Source of the DNA: an uncultured Opitutaceae bacterium | GTDB taxonomy: Bacteria > Verrucomicrobiota > Verrucomicrobiia > Opitutales > Opitutaceae | Assembly: GCA_937902925.1 (NCBI GenBank) | Contig: CALFNN010000041.1 | Location: forward strand, 1-63,848 | Direction: 5' to 3' | DNA: 63,848 nt | Part shown: positions 1 through 8,442 of the stretch, in pieces | How the letters are laid out: every line of letters starts with the position of its first letter | Position numbering within the stretch: the stretch's first letter is position 1 | Made by a program: the position numbers and the translations under genes | Notes under the pieces: generated by a model | The model's input: only the letters and a program-made list of their open reading frames with translations | What the model was told of the DNA's origin: nothing | The model's database searches: none

Positions 1-629
1 CGTGGGACATGGTTCGCCACAACTACCCGATCGGCGCCCGCGTCCGCGGCAAGGTCCGCAACATGACCACCTATGGCGCCTTCATCGAACTCGAAGAGGG
101 CATCGACGGCATGGTGCACGTCTCCGACATGTCGTGGACGCGCAAGGTCAATCATCCCTCCGAAGTCCTCAAGAAGGGCGACGAAGTGGACGCGATCGTG
201 CTCGACGTGGACTCGAACCAGCAGCGCATCAGCCTCGGCATGAAGCAGCTCGCGGTCGATCCGTGGTCGGACATCGATTCGTTCTTCAAGATCGGCGACG
301 TCGTGCAGGGCACGGTGACCAAGATCACCTCCTTCGGCGCCTTCGTGGAACTGAAGGACGGCATCGACGGCCTCGTGCACATCTCGCAGATCAGCGAGGA
401 GCGCATCGACAAGATCAAGGACGTGCTCAAGCCCGGCCAGCAGGTCAGCGCGCGCGTCATCAAGATCGACCGCGAAGAGCGCCGCCTCGGTCTCTCGATC
501 AAGGCCGCGAACTACTCGGAGTCGCAGCTCGCGGCCGAGACCACGGCCTACGAGCAGCTGAATCGCAGCGCTGGCAACGACATGATGAACCTCGGCGACA
601 TCCTCGACGAGGCTTCGAAGAAGGAATAA
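1..629 (+). CDS. rpsA: 30S ribosomal protein S1, C-terminal part (5' end outside window)
   Basis: This is the 3' end of the S1 gene; its frame is already open at the left edge and ends with TAA at 627-629. S1 binds mRNA on the 30S subunit and helps load structured messages. About 208 residues are visible. They hold two complete S1/OB-fold RNA-binding repeats with the repeating pattern GxVxxxxxxGAFVEL, DGIDGLVHISQIS and ISLGMKQL, followed by a short acidic tail ending in DEASKKE. The first repeat carries SDMSWTRKVNHP, typical of an internal S1 repeat. The ATG at position 9 is an internal Met, not the start. A strong terminator follows 40 bases downstream. Identity is confident; total length cannot be judged. 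Confidence 0.95.
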   Translation, partial: WDMVRHNYPIGARVRGKVRNMTTYGAFIELEEGIDGMVHVSDMSWTRKVNHPSEVLKKGDEVDAIVLDVDSNQQRISLGMKQLAVDPWSDIDSFFKIGDVVQGTVTKITSFGAFVELKDGIDGLVHISQISEERIDKIKDVLKPGQQVSARVIKIDREERRLGLSIKAANYSESQLAAETTAYEQLNRSAGNDMMNLGDILDEASKKE

Positions 630-669
630 CGAGCCTCATCGCTCGCGATTTCGATTCGCGAAAACTTCC

Positions 670-702
670 AAGCCGCCCGGAGCAATCCGGGCGGCTTTTT
701 CC
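670..702 (+). terminator. Rho-independent terminator after rpsA
   Basis: An 11-base stem (AAGCCGCCCGG with CCGGGCGGCTT) with a six-base loop AGCAAT is followed by a run of five T. It lies 40 bases after the rpsA stop and is the expected end of that transcript. Confidence 0.9.
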
Positions 703-773
703 TGCCAGCACGCTGGTCTGGGCGCGGAAAAGCGGACGGAACCTGACGCTGCGTAGTGACCGAAAGAGGAAAC

Positions 774-802
774 GAAAAGACCGACCTTTCGGCCGGTCTT
801 GA
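774..802 (-). terminator. Rho-independent terminator after the sigma factor gene (leftward)
   Basis: Read leftward, an AAGACCGGCC / GGTCGGTCTT hairpin with a GAAA tetraloop is followed by TTTTC. It sits about 27 bases beyond the sigma-factor stop codon, so it ends the leftward transcript and faces the rpsA terminator across about 70 bases. Confidence 0.75.
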
Positions 803-828
803 GAGTGCAGGGAGGCGAACGCTTGCGG

Positions 829-1914
829 TCAGTTCCGTCCGACTTTCGCGGGCTTCTTCGTCTTGCTCTCGACGAACTCGCGGATGACGGCCATCCGCTG
901 GCGCTGACGCTCCTCCTGCTCGATCTCGTCGGTCGTGCGGACGGCCTCGTGCTTCGACATCGCCTTCCGCATTTTCGACAGCGCGAGATATTCGAGCTGG
1001 CGGATGCGTTCGCGGGTGACGTGGAATTTCTGACCGACCTCCTCGAGGGTCAGCTCGTCGCGGCCATCGAGGCCGAAGCGCAGCTTGATGATCTCCGCCT
1101 CGCGTTTGTCGAGCGAGTCGACCATCGCCCGGAGGTCGCTGTTGAGATTTTTTTCGCGGAGGCCGTCGAACGGGCTGACGGCGTTGTCGTCGCCGACGAT
1201 CTCGCCAAACGTGCCCGAGTCACCGTCCTCGCCGATCGGCGCATCGAGGGACGCCGGACGCACGCTCACGGATTTGAGGTGGGCGACCTTGGCGGTGGGA
1301 ATCTGGAGCTCCGCCGCCAACTCCTCGTCGGTCGGCTCGCGGCCGAGCTGCTCGGTGAGCGCCATTGCGGTGCGGCGCATCTTCGAGATCTTGTCGACGA
1401 GATGGACAGGGAGGCGGATGGTTTTGCTCTGGTTGGCCAGGGCGCGTTTGATGGACTGCTTGATCCACCACGCGGCGTAGGTGGAGAGCTTGCCGCCCTT
1501 GCGCGGATCGAAGCGCTCGACGGCCTTGATCAGGCCGATATTGCCCTCGCTGATGAGGTCGAGCAGCGGCAGGCCGAAATCCTTGTAGTCCATCGCGATT
1601 TTCACGACGAGCCGGAGGTTGGCCGAGATCATGTGGTCGCGGGCGGCCTTGTCGCCGCGGCGAATCCGCTTCGCGAGTTGGATTTCCTCGTCGATCGTCA
1701 GGAGGGCGGTCTTGCCGATCTCCTGAAGATAGAGCTGGAGGTTGCTGCGCTCGCCGTGCGGGATGGGCGCCTCGGCGGTGGCGGGTTCGGGTTTCTCGAG
1801 GAAGGACGGCGGCGCGTCGAGAGGCGCGGCGGTTAAAGTGGCGGTCGGGGCCTCAGTGGCGGCCGGATCGTCAGCTGCGTTCAGTGCGCGGAGCGAATTG
1901 GCTTTGGAGGGCAT
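829..1914 (-). CDS. Sigma-70 family RNA polymerase sigma factor (RpoD/SigA-like, group 1/2)
   Basis: This 361-residue factor directs RNA polymerase to promoters. Region 1.2 is seen as LQLYLQEIGKTALLT (residues about 60-75). Region 2 includes ANLRLVVKIA, GNIGLIKAVERFD and STYAAWWIKQSIKRAL, the core-binding and -10 recognition segment. Region 3 follows, and region 4.2 ends in TLEEVGQKFHVTRERIRQLE, the -35 helix-turn-helix. There is no region 1.1; residues 1-55 are Ala/Pro/Thr-rich, so it could be the housekeeping factor of a short-form lineage or an RpoS/HrdB-like group 2 factor. I chose the ATG at 1914 because GAGG lies 8-11 bases upstream; the frame stays open further but without family homology. 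It lies downstream of trpE on the same strand. Confidence 0.88.
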   Translation of the reverse strand: MPSKANSLRALNAADDPAATEAPTATLTAAPLDAPPSFLEKPEPATAEAPIPHGERSNLQLYLQEIGKTALLTIDEEIQLAKRIRRGDKAARDHMISANLRLVVKIAMDYKDFGLPLLDLISEGNIGLIKAVERFDPRKGGKLSTYAAWWIKQSIKRALANQSKTIRLPVHLVDKISKMRRTAMALTEQLGREPTDEELAAELQIPTAKVAHLKSVSVRPASLDAPIGEDGDSGTFGEIVGDDNAVSPFDGLREKNLNSDLRAMVDSLDKREAEIIKLRFGLDGRDELTLEEVGQKFHVTRERIRQLEYLALSKMRKAMSKHEAVRTTDEIEQEERQRQRMAVIREFVESKTKKPAKVGRN

Positions 1915-2044
1915 GATGGGAACCTCGTTGAGAACTACCAGATAGAGGATTGGGACAGGATATTTGTTCCCGAACTGTAGCTGGTATTGTTCCATTTGAA
2001 TAACGCACAACCCTCGGGTGAGGATGCACTTTATTTCGTCTGTG

Positions 2045-2073
2045 CTTGCGCAAGAATGGCGCAGTTGTGCGCC
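2045..2073. promoter_or_regulatory. Tandem palindromes between trpE and the sigma-factor gene
   Basis: A perfect 10-base palindrome CTTGCGCAAG (2045-2054) is followed four bases later by GGCGCA-GTTG-TGCGCC, a perfect 6-base stem with a tetraloop (2058-2073). They lie about 55 bases after the trpE stop and 130 bases before the sigma-factor start. They could serve as a weak trpE terminator hairpin or as an operator for the sigma gene; the sequence does not decide between these. Confidence 0.4.
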
Positions 2074-2126
2074 GTCACGACGCCAAAACGGTAACAATCC
2101 GGTTAGAAAGCGCCGCGAGCGGCCGC

Positions 2127-3611
2127 TTAGAACTGCTCGGCCATCGCCACCGCCTTGAGCAGCGCACTGGCTTTGCTGATGGTCTCCTGATATTCGGAAA
2201 CCGGGACTGAATCGGCGACAATGCCCGCTCCGGCCTGAATATGAATCCGGCCGTCCTTGAGCAGCGCCGTCCGCAGCATGATGCAGGTGTCGCTGTTGCC
2301 GTCATAGCCGAAATAGCCAAGCGCGCCGGCGTAGAATCCGCGCTGTGAGGGTTCGTATTGGGCGATGATCTGCATCGCTCGAATCTTGGGGGCGCCGCTG
2401 ACGGTGCCGGCCGGAAAGGTGGCGCGCATCAAATCGTAGGCGGTCTTGCCGGGCGCGATCCGGCCCTCGACCTGGGAGACGATGTGCATCACGTGCGAAT
2501 AGCGCTCGATGACCATCATCTCGGGCACCTTTACGCTGCCGAATTCGCACACGCGTCCGATATCGTTGCGGGCGAGGTCGACGAGCATCAGGTGCTCGGC
2601 GCGCTCCTTTTCGTCGGCGAGCAGCTCCTTTTCGAGCGCCAGGTCCTCGTCGTGCGTGGCGCCGCGCCGGCGTGTGCCGGCGATCGGGCGGATTTCGACG
2701 AGGCCGTCGGTCAACCGGACGTGGACTTCCGGCGAGGCGCCGACGATGGAAAAATCGCCGGCCTCGAGGATGAACATGTAGGGCGACGGATTGACCGTCC
2801 GCAGCGCCCGATAGAGGTCGAGCGGCGACTTCGTAAACTCCCGCGTGAAGCGTTGCGACGGCACGAACTGGATGATGTCGCCAGCGCGGATGAACTCCTT
2901 GCCGTCCTCGACGACTTTCTCAAACGCGGCCTTCGCGAAGTTGCCCGGCGGCACGGTGATTTTGGGTGCGTCGACGAGCGGAGCGGGGGACAGCTCGCGC
3001 GGCTGGCGGAGGATGGCGTAGAGTTCGCGCAACTCCGCGACGGCGGCGTCGTAGGCGGCGGCCACGTTGCCGCCGCGGACGTGGGCGTTGACACACAGCC
3101 GGAGCGTCTGCTTCGCCCGGTCGAAGATCAGCAGCGAATCCGACAGCATGAAATACAGCAGCGGCGTTCCGAGTTCGTCGTTCGGCACCGCCGGGACGGT
3201 CGGCTCGATGCGCGTGACGTATTCGTAACCGACGAAACCCACGGCCCCGCCGGTGAAGCGCGGCAGCCCGGGCAGCGTGACCGGCCGGTAACCGCTCATT
3301 TCCTTTTCGATGAGTGCGAGCGGATCGCATGGCGTCGGGAACTTCTGCGTTTCCTGACCGGGGATGCGGATTTCCGTCGTCTCCGCGCCGCAGACAAATA
3401 TCTTTCGCGGACGGCAGCCGATGAAGCTATAGCGCGAGAGATTCTCCCCGCCCTCGACTGACTCGAGCAGGTAGGAGGGCCCCGCATCCTTGAGTTTGGC
3501 GTAGGCGGAGACCGGCGTCTCGAAGTCGGCCATCAAGTCCGCGTAAACCGGGATGACGTTGCCCTGCGCGGCGAGGCCTATGAATTCGTCTTTGCCCGGG
3601 TGAATGTTCAT
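2127..3611 (-). CDS. trpE: Anthranilate synthase component I
   Basis: TrpE converts chorismate, with ammonia from the TrpG subunit, to anthranilate, the first committed step of tryptophan synthesis in the cytoplasm. The 494-residue product has the N-terminal feedback-inhibition element LLES (in SYLLESVEGGENLSRYSF) and the chorismate-binding core: PIAGTRRRG, LVDLARNDIGRVC, FPAGTVSGAPKIRAMQII and GFYAGALGYFGYDG. Start ATG 3611 begins MNIHPGKDEF; an upstream in-frame ATG at 3707 would add 32 residues with no family similarity. No trpG or other trp gene is adjacent, so this is a stand-alone trpE. Its 5' leader contains an inverted repeat but no run of Trp codons. Confidence 0.95.
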   Translation of the reverse strand: MNIHPGKDEFIGLAAQGNVIPVYADLMADFETPVSAYAKLKDAGPSYLLESVEGGENLSRYSFIGCRPRKIFVCGAETTEIRIPGQETQKFPTPCDPLALIEKEMSGYRPVTLPGLPRFTGGAVGFVGYEYVTRIEPTVPAVPNDELGTPLLYFMLSDSLLIFDRAKQTLRLCVNAHVRGGNVAAAYDAAVAELRELYAILRQPRELSPAPLVDAPKITVPPGNFAKAAFEKVVEDGKEFIRAGDIIQFVPSQRFTREFTKSPLDLYRALRTVNPSPYMFILEAGDFSIVGASPEVHVRLTDGLVEIRPIAGTRRRGATHDEDLALEKELLADEKERAEHLMLVDLARNDIGRVCEFGSVKVPEMMVIERYSHVMHIVSQVEGRIAPGKTAYDLMRATFPAGTVSGAPKIRAMQIIAQYEPSQRGFYAGALGYFGYDGNSDTCIMLRTALLKDGRIHIQAGAGIVADSVPVSEYQETISKASALLKAVAMAEQF

Positions 3612-3631
3612 CGTCGAAGGGTTGGGCTTAT

Positions 3632-3676
3632 GCACTGCCCGCCCGCCGTGCGGCAAGGCGAATGACGGGGCAGTGC
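3632..3676. promoter_or_regulatory. Inverted repeat in the trpE / sugar-transporter divergent region
   Basis: GCACTGCCC (3632-3640) and GGGCAGTGC (3668-3676) are perfect 9-base inverted copies separated by 27 GC-rich bases. The repeat lies 20-65 bases upstream of trpE and about 100 bases upstream of the sugar-binding-protein gene read in the other direction. It could be an operator or a leader hairpin for either gene. Confidence 0.4.
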
Positions 3677-3779
3677 GCGTGTCGGGTTGCGGGCACAGTT
3701 GGCGCATTTACGGTCAGGCAACATCACGATTGCAGCGGACCATCGAGGCCGCTTTCGTTGTCACGTCTTTATCCTAAAA

Positions 3780-4742
3780 ATGCACTCCATTCCCCGTCGC
3801 CTCCTTTCCCTCGTTACCAGTGCGCTTGCCCTCGCTGCGACCTCAGCGCTGTTCGCCCAGACACCGAAGAAACTCGTCGTGGGCTTCTCCCAAATTGGCG
3901 CCGAGAGCGGCTGGCGCACCGCCAACACCGATTCGATCAAGGCCGAGGCGGCCAAGCGCGGCATCGACCTGAAGTTCGCCGACGCCCAGCAGAAGCAGGA
4001 AAACCAGATCAAGGCGCTGCGCTCGTTCATCGCGCAGGGCGTCGATGTCATCGCCTTCTCGCCCGTCGTGGAGACCGGCTGGGAGCCCGTGCTCCGGGAA
4101 ATCAAGGCGGCGGGCATCCCTGTCGTCCTTTCCGACCGCGCCGTGAAGGTTTCCGATCCGAGCCTGTTCGTCACGATCATCGGCTCGGATTTCGTCGAGG
4201 AAGGTCGGCGGGCGGGTGAGTGGCTCGCCCGGAAGACCGGGGGCAAGGCGGTCATCGCTGAACTCGTCGGCACGCCCGGCTCCGCCCCGGCGATCGACCG
4301 CAAGAAGGGATTTGAGGAGGCCCTCGCGAAAAATCCGGGGATGAAGATCGTGAAATCCCAAAGTGGCAATTTCACCCGCGCCGAGGGCAAGCAGGTCATG
4401 GAGGCGTTCCTGAAGGCGCCCGATGCGAAGGACATTACCGCGCTCTTCGCGCACAACGACGACATGGCGCTCGGCGCAATCCAGGCCATCGAGGAGGCCG
4501 GCCTCAAGCCGGGCAAGGACATCGTCATCGTTTCGATCGATGGCGTGAAGGGAGCGTTCGAGGCGATGGTCGCGGGCAAACTCAACTGCACCGTCGAATG
4601 CAATCCGCAGATCGGGCCGCAGCTTTTCGATCTCATCGAGAAAGTCGCCGCCGGCCAGAAAGTCCCCGCACGCGTCGCCGTGAAGGAAGGCGTGTTCGAC
4701 GAAACCCAGGCGGCGGCCGAGCTGCCGCATCGCACCTACTGA
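3780..4742 (+). CDS. ytfQ: Sugar ABC transporter periplasmic binding protein (YtfQ-like)
   Basis: This 320-residue periplasmic protein captures a furanose sugar and delivers it to the permeases encoded downstream. A signal peptide (RRLLSLVTSALALAATSALFAQ) spans residues 5-26. The mature protein closely follows E. coli YtfQ: VVGFSQIGAESGWR, QQKQENQIKALRSFIAQGVD, GWEPVLREIK, AIDRKKGFEEALAK, SQSGNFTRAEGKQVMEAF and AHNDDMALGAIQAI. E. coli YtfQ binds galactofuranose, while related systems elsewhere are assigned to arabinose, so the exact sugar is inference. I chose ATG 3780 because the signal peptide begins there. It is the first gene of a four-gene transporter operon; the ATPase gene starts 62 bases later. 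Confidence 0.9.
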   Translation: MHSIPRRLLSLVTSALALAATSALFAQTPKKLVVGFSQIGAESGWRTANTDSIKAEAAKRGIDLKFADAQQKQENQIKALRSFIAQGVDVIAFSPVVETGWEPVLREIKAAGIPVVLSDRAVKVSDPSLFVTIIGSDFVEEGRRAGEWLARKTGGKAVIAELVGTPGSAPAIDRKKGFEEALAKNPGMKIVKSQSGNFTRAEGKQVMEAFLKAPDAKDITALFAHNDDMALGAIQAIEEAGLKPGKDIVIVSIDGVKGAFEAMVAGKLNCTVECNPQIGPQLFDLIEKVAAGQKVPARVAVKEGVFDETQAAAELPHRTY

Positions 4743-4804
4743 GCGCGGCCCCGCTTTACGCAGGCCGGGTGAGGGCACCCGGCCTCCTGTCCCTCCCTGA
4801 CGCG

Positions 4805-6340
4805 ATGTCCGAACCCCTCCTGGAAGCCCGCGGACTGACCAAGCGCTTTCCGGGAGTCGTTGCGCTCAACGCGGTGAACTTCGCCGCCCGCGCCGGCGAG
4901 GTGCATGCGTTGATGGGCGAGAACGGCGCCGGCAAGAGCACGCTGATCAAGTGCCTCACCGGCGTCTACCCGCGCGACGAGGGCGAGGTCACGCTCGGCT
5001 CCCGCGTCATTCATCCGCGTTCCCCGCGCGAGGCCGAGGCCGCCGGTATCAGCACCGTCTATCAGGAGGTCAATCTCATCCCCGACCTTTCGGTCGCGGA
5101 GAACATCTGCCTCGGCCGCCAGTCGACAACGTTCGGCCTGCTGCGCTGGGGTGCCATGCGGACGCGGGCCCGCGCCGCGCTTGCCCGGCTCGGGCTCACG
5201 CTGGATGTCTCGCTGCCGCTCACGAGCTACTCCATCGCGATTCAACAGCTGGTCGCGCTCGCCCGGGCGATCGATGTGGCGGCGAAGGTGCTCATTCTCG
5301 ACGAGCCCACATCGTCCCTCGACGAGCGGGAAGTGGCCGAACTTTTCGCCATTGTCCGCCGGTTGCGCGACGAAGGGATGGCCGTCATCTTCGTCACTCA
5401 TTTCCTCGACCAGGTTTACGAGATCGCCGACCGGATCACGGTCCTGCGCAACGGCCAGCTCATCGGCGAATTTCCCGTCGCCGCGCTGCCCCGCCTTCAG
5501 TTGGTCGCCCGCATGATGGGCCGCGACGTGAAGGAAATCGAGGCAATGGACCACCGGCCGGCGGCTGCTCCCCGGTCGGGCGAGGCGCCGCCGGTGCTGG
5601 CCGTGCGCGGATTCGGCCGGCGGGCGAGCGTGAAACCGGTCGAACTCGCGGTCCACGCGGGCGAGGTGCTGGGCTTCGCCGGGTTGCTCGGCTCCGGCCG
5701 CACGGAGCTGGCGCGGCTGCTTTTCGGCATCGATCAGGCCGATTGCGGCACGTTGGAGATCGATGGGCGGCCCGCGACGGTGCGCTCGCCGCAGGCGGCG
5801 CTGGCGCGCCGGTTTGGCTTTACACCCGAGGACCGGAAGACCGCCGGAATTCTCCCGAATCTCACCGTGCGCGAGAATCTCATCGTCGCGCTGCAGGTTC
5901 GCCGCGGGCTCTGGAAGCGCATCCCGCGCGTCGAGCAGGATGCGCTCGTCGCGAAGTTCGTCGCCGCGCTTGGCATCAAGACCAGCGGCCCCGAGCAGCT
6001 CATCAAGAACCTCTCGGGCGGCAATCAGCAGAAGGTCATCCTCTCGCGATGGCTCGCGACCGAACCGCGGCTCCTCATTCTCGACGAACCGACCCGCGGG
6101 ATCGACGTCGGCGCGCAGGCGGACATCGAGCGGCTCATTGCGAAATTTCGCGACGAGGGCCTCGCGGTCATTTTCATCTGCTCGGAGACTGCCGAGCTGG
6201 CGCGCAACAGCCAGCGCATCCTCGTGCTGCGCGACCGCGCGAAGGTCGCCGAGTTGTCGGGTGCGGCCGTCTGCGAGGAATCCATCATCCACGCGATTGC
6301 GGGTGGCGCCTCGCCGCCGGCGGGACCGGCCGGGCCATGA
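4805..6340 (+). CDS. ytfR: Sugar ABC transporter ATP-binding protein (YtfR-like, two ATPase domains)
   Basis: This 511-residue cytoplasmic ATPase powers the sugar importer. Like other CUT2 ATPases it has two fused domains. The first has Walker A GENGAGKST (near residues 38-46), Walker B VLILDEPTSSLD and a weak signature region. The second has the degenerate P-loop LLGSGRTELARLLFG, the signature LSGGNQQK and Walker B LLILDEPTRGIDVG. Start ATG 4805 gives MSEPLLEARGLTKRFPGV, the expected family N-terminus. Its stop TGA overlaps the ATG of the first permease (ATGA), so translation is probably coupled. Confidence 0.93.
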   Translation: MSEPLLEARGLTKRFPGVVALNAVNFAARAGEVHALMGENGAGKSTLIKCLTGVYPRDEGEVTLGSRVIHPRSPREAEAAGISTVYQEVNLIPDLSVAENICLGRQSTTFGLLRWGAMRTRARAALARLGLTLDVSLPLTSYSIAIQQLVALARAIDVAAKVLILDEPTSSLDEREVAELFAIVRRLRDEGMAVIFVTHFLDQVYEIADRITVLRNGQLIGEFPVAALPRLQLVARMMGRDVKEIEAMDHRPAAAPRSGEAPPVLAVRGFGRRASVKPVELAVHAGEVLGFAGLLGSGRTELARLLFGIDQADCGTLEIDGRPATVRSPQAALARRFGFTPEDRKTAGILPNLTVRENLIVALQVRRGLWKRIPRVEQDALVAKFVAALGIKTSGPEQLIKNLSGGNQQKVILSRWLATEPRLLILDEPTRGIDVGAQADIERLIAKFRDEGLAVIFICSETAELARNSQRILVLRDRAKVAELSGAAVCEESIIHAIAGGASPPAGPAGP

Positions 6341-7389
6341 GCGTTGTCCTTCCTCTCGTCCTGTGGATCGCACTGGCGGCCGGACTGTGCTTCAGCCGGA
6401 GGAGCGTCGTGTTCTGGCCGCTGCTCGCGCTCGCGCTGCTGCTGCTCTTCAATCAGCTTTTCACCCCCGGGTTCTTTCACGTCGAGATCCGCGGCGGCCA
6501 CCTCTACGGCACGCTCATCGACATTCTCAACCAGGGTGCGAAGGTCATGCTGCTCGCACTCGGAATGACACTGGTTATCGCGACCGGCGGCGTTGACCTT
6601 TCGGTTGGCGCGATCATGGCGATTGCCGGCGCGGTGCTCGCGCAACGCTTCGTCGGCGCCGGTTGGTCGCCGGGCCTTGCGATCGTCGCGGCGCTCGCGT
6701 TGTCGGTCGTGGCCGGGGCGTGGAATGGCCTGCTCGTCGCCGTCCTCCGGATCCAGCCGATCGTCGCCACGCTGATCCTCATGGTCGCCGGCCGCGGCAT
6801 CGCCCAGCTCATCACCGACGGGCAGATCATCACGTTTGAAAACCCGACGCTGGTTTACCTCGGCAACGGCTTCCTGCTGGGTCTGCCGTTCACGCTGACG
6901 CTCGTGCTCGTGATGCTCGCGCTCACGGCGGTGCTGACACGGCGAACTGCGCTGGGTCTTTTCGTCGAGGCCGTGGGCGACAACGAGACCGCCAGCCACT
7001 TCACGGGTTTGCCGGCGCGCCAGGTCAAGTTCCTCGCCTACGTTTTTGCGGGATTCTGCGCGGGACTCGCCGGCTTGGTCGCGGCATCGAACATCAAGTG
7101 CGCCGACTCCAACCACGCCGGCCTCTACCTCGAGCTCGATGCGATCCTCGCCGTCGTCATCGGCGGCACGGCGCTCACGGGCGGGCGGTTCTATCTCGCC
7201 GGCTCGATGATCGGTGCACTGCTGATCCAGACGCTCACGCAGACGCTCTACATGCGCAACGTCAGCGCCGACATCGCGCCTGTCCCGAAGGCGATCGTCA
7301 TCCTCGCCGTCTGCCTGCTGCAGTCGCCGAAACTCCGCGAACGTCTGGCGCGATTGGGCGGCGGCAGAAAACGGAGGGCTGGCGCGTGA
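6337..7389 (+). CDS. ytfT: Sugar ABC transporter permease (YtfT-like)
   Basis: One of two inner-membrane permeases of the importer, 350 residues with about 8-10 hydrophobic segments. It carries the CUT2 (RbsC-type) hallmark GMTLVIATGGVDLSVGAIMAIAG, then QPIVATLILMVAGRGIAQL and, near the C-terminus, LELDAILAVVIGGTALTGGRF. The start ATG 6337 overlaps the preceding stop by four bases (ATGA), and its own stop overlaps the next gene's GTG start (GTGA). This coupling suggests the two permeases are made in fixed ratio with the ATPase. Confidence 0.92.
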   Translation: MSVVLPLVLWIALAAGLCFSRRSVVFWPLLALALLLLFNQLFTPGFFHVEIRGGHLYGTLIDILNQGAKVMLLALGMTLVIATGGVDLSVGAIMAIAGAVLAQRFVGAGWSPGLAIVAALALSVVAGAWNGLLVAVLRIQPIVATLILMVAGRGIAQLITDGQIITFENPTLVYLGNGFLLGLPFTLTLVLVMLALTAVLTRRTALGLFVEAVGDNETASHFTGLPARQVKFLAYVFAGFCAGLAGLVAASNIKCADSNHAGLYLELDAILAVVIGGTALTGGRFYLAGSMIGALLIQTLTQTLYMRNVSADIAPVPKAIVILAVCLLQSPKLRERLARLGGGRKRRAGA

Positions 7390-8378
7390 AATTCCGGGTT
7401 CCCGCCCAACTTATCCCGCTCGCCGCTTCCGCCGCGGTGCTGGTGCTGCTCTACGCCGGCGGCTGTCTCGCGTTCGACGGCTTCACGTCGCCGCGCGTGG
7501 TCATCAATCTTTTTGGCGACAATGCCTTCGTCGGTGTGGCGGCGGTCGGCGCCACCTTCGTCATTCTGTCGGGGGGCATCGATCTTTCGGTCGGTGCCGT
7601 CGTGGCGCTCACGACGATCTCGGTTGCCGCGCTGCTCGGCCACGGTGTGCCGCCGCTCGCCGCGGTTTTGCTCGTCCTCGCCGGCGGGGCGGCGTTTGGC
7701 GCGTTCCTCGGTTTTATCATCCATTGGTTCGAGCTGCCGCCGTTCTTGATCACGCTCGGCGGGATGTTCCTTGCGCGCGGGCTCGGATTCATGGTGCACC
7801 CGGAGTCGCTCGGGATCACGCATCCGTTCTATGGCGAAACCGTCGGCGGCCTCGCGATTCCCGTGGCCCACGTGACGACGGCCAGCGGGCGGGTCCAGAC
7901 ACTCACGCTGCCGTTCACGGCGCAATGCTTCCTCGCGGTGGTGCTGGTCGCCTCGGTCGCGGCAAAATGGACGCGCTTCGGTCGCAACGTCTACGCGATC
8001 GGTTCGAGCGAAAGTTCCGCCCGCCTGATGGGCGTGCCCGTCGGAAAAACGAAGATTTTGGTTTATACGCTCGCCGGGTTCCTTTCGGCGCTCGGTGGCG
8101 TCGTGGCGACGTTCTACATGCAGTCGGGCAATCCGGCGTCGTTCGTCGGCCTCGAACTCGACGCGATCGCGGCGGTGGTCATCGGGGGGACGCTGTTGCG
8201 CGGCGGAGTCGGCTTCATCTCCGGCACGCTGGTCGGCGTGCTGATTCTTGGAATCATCCAGACACTGATCAACTTCAAGGGCGACCTGAACACGTGGTGG
8301 ACGAAGATCGCCATCGGCGGCCTGCTGCTCGTGTTCATCATGCTGCAACAGGCCCTCTCCCGCAGGCGGCGGGAGTGA
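7386..8378 (+). CDS. yjfF: Sugar ABC transporter permease (YjfF-like)
   Basis: Second inner-membrane permease of the importer, 330 residues, nearly the same length as E. coli YjfF. The signature segment FVILSGGIDLSVGAVVALT and the C-terminal LELDAIAAVVIGGTLLRGGVG match the CUT2 permease family. The start is GTG at 7386 (GTGAAATTC), inside the stop of the previous gene; the frame is open upstream but antisense-like and without homology. No clear terminator follows. No sugar kinase or isomerase gene is attached, so catabolic genes must lie elsewhere. Confidence 0.9.
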   Translation: MKFRVPAQLIPLAASAAVLVLLYAGGCLAFDGFTSPRVVINLFGDNAFVGVAAVGATFVILSGGIDLSVGAVVALTTISVAALLGHGVPPLAAVLLVLAGGAAFGAFLGFIIHWFELPPFLITLGGMFLARGLGFMVHPESLGITHPFYGETVGGLAIPVAHVTTASGRVQTLTLPFTAQCFLAVVLVASVAAKWTRFGRNVYAIGSSESSARLMGVPVGKTKILVYTLAGFLSALGGVVATFYMQSGNPASFVGLELDAIAAVVIGGTLLRGGVGFISGTLVGVLILGIIQTLINFKGDLNTWWTKIAIGGLLLVFIMLQQALSRRRRE

Positions 8379-8442
8379 CTCTGGCGGAAAGCTGCGGCGG
8401 ATGCCCGCCCGGAATGAGGCGAAACGGGAGGGCGCGCCCGCC

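Noticed and set aside
3612-3707. Trp leader peptide for attenuation of trpE
   Set aside because: The possible upstream peptide contains no Trp codon.
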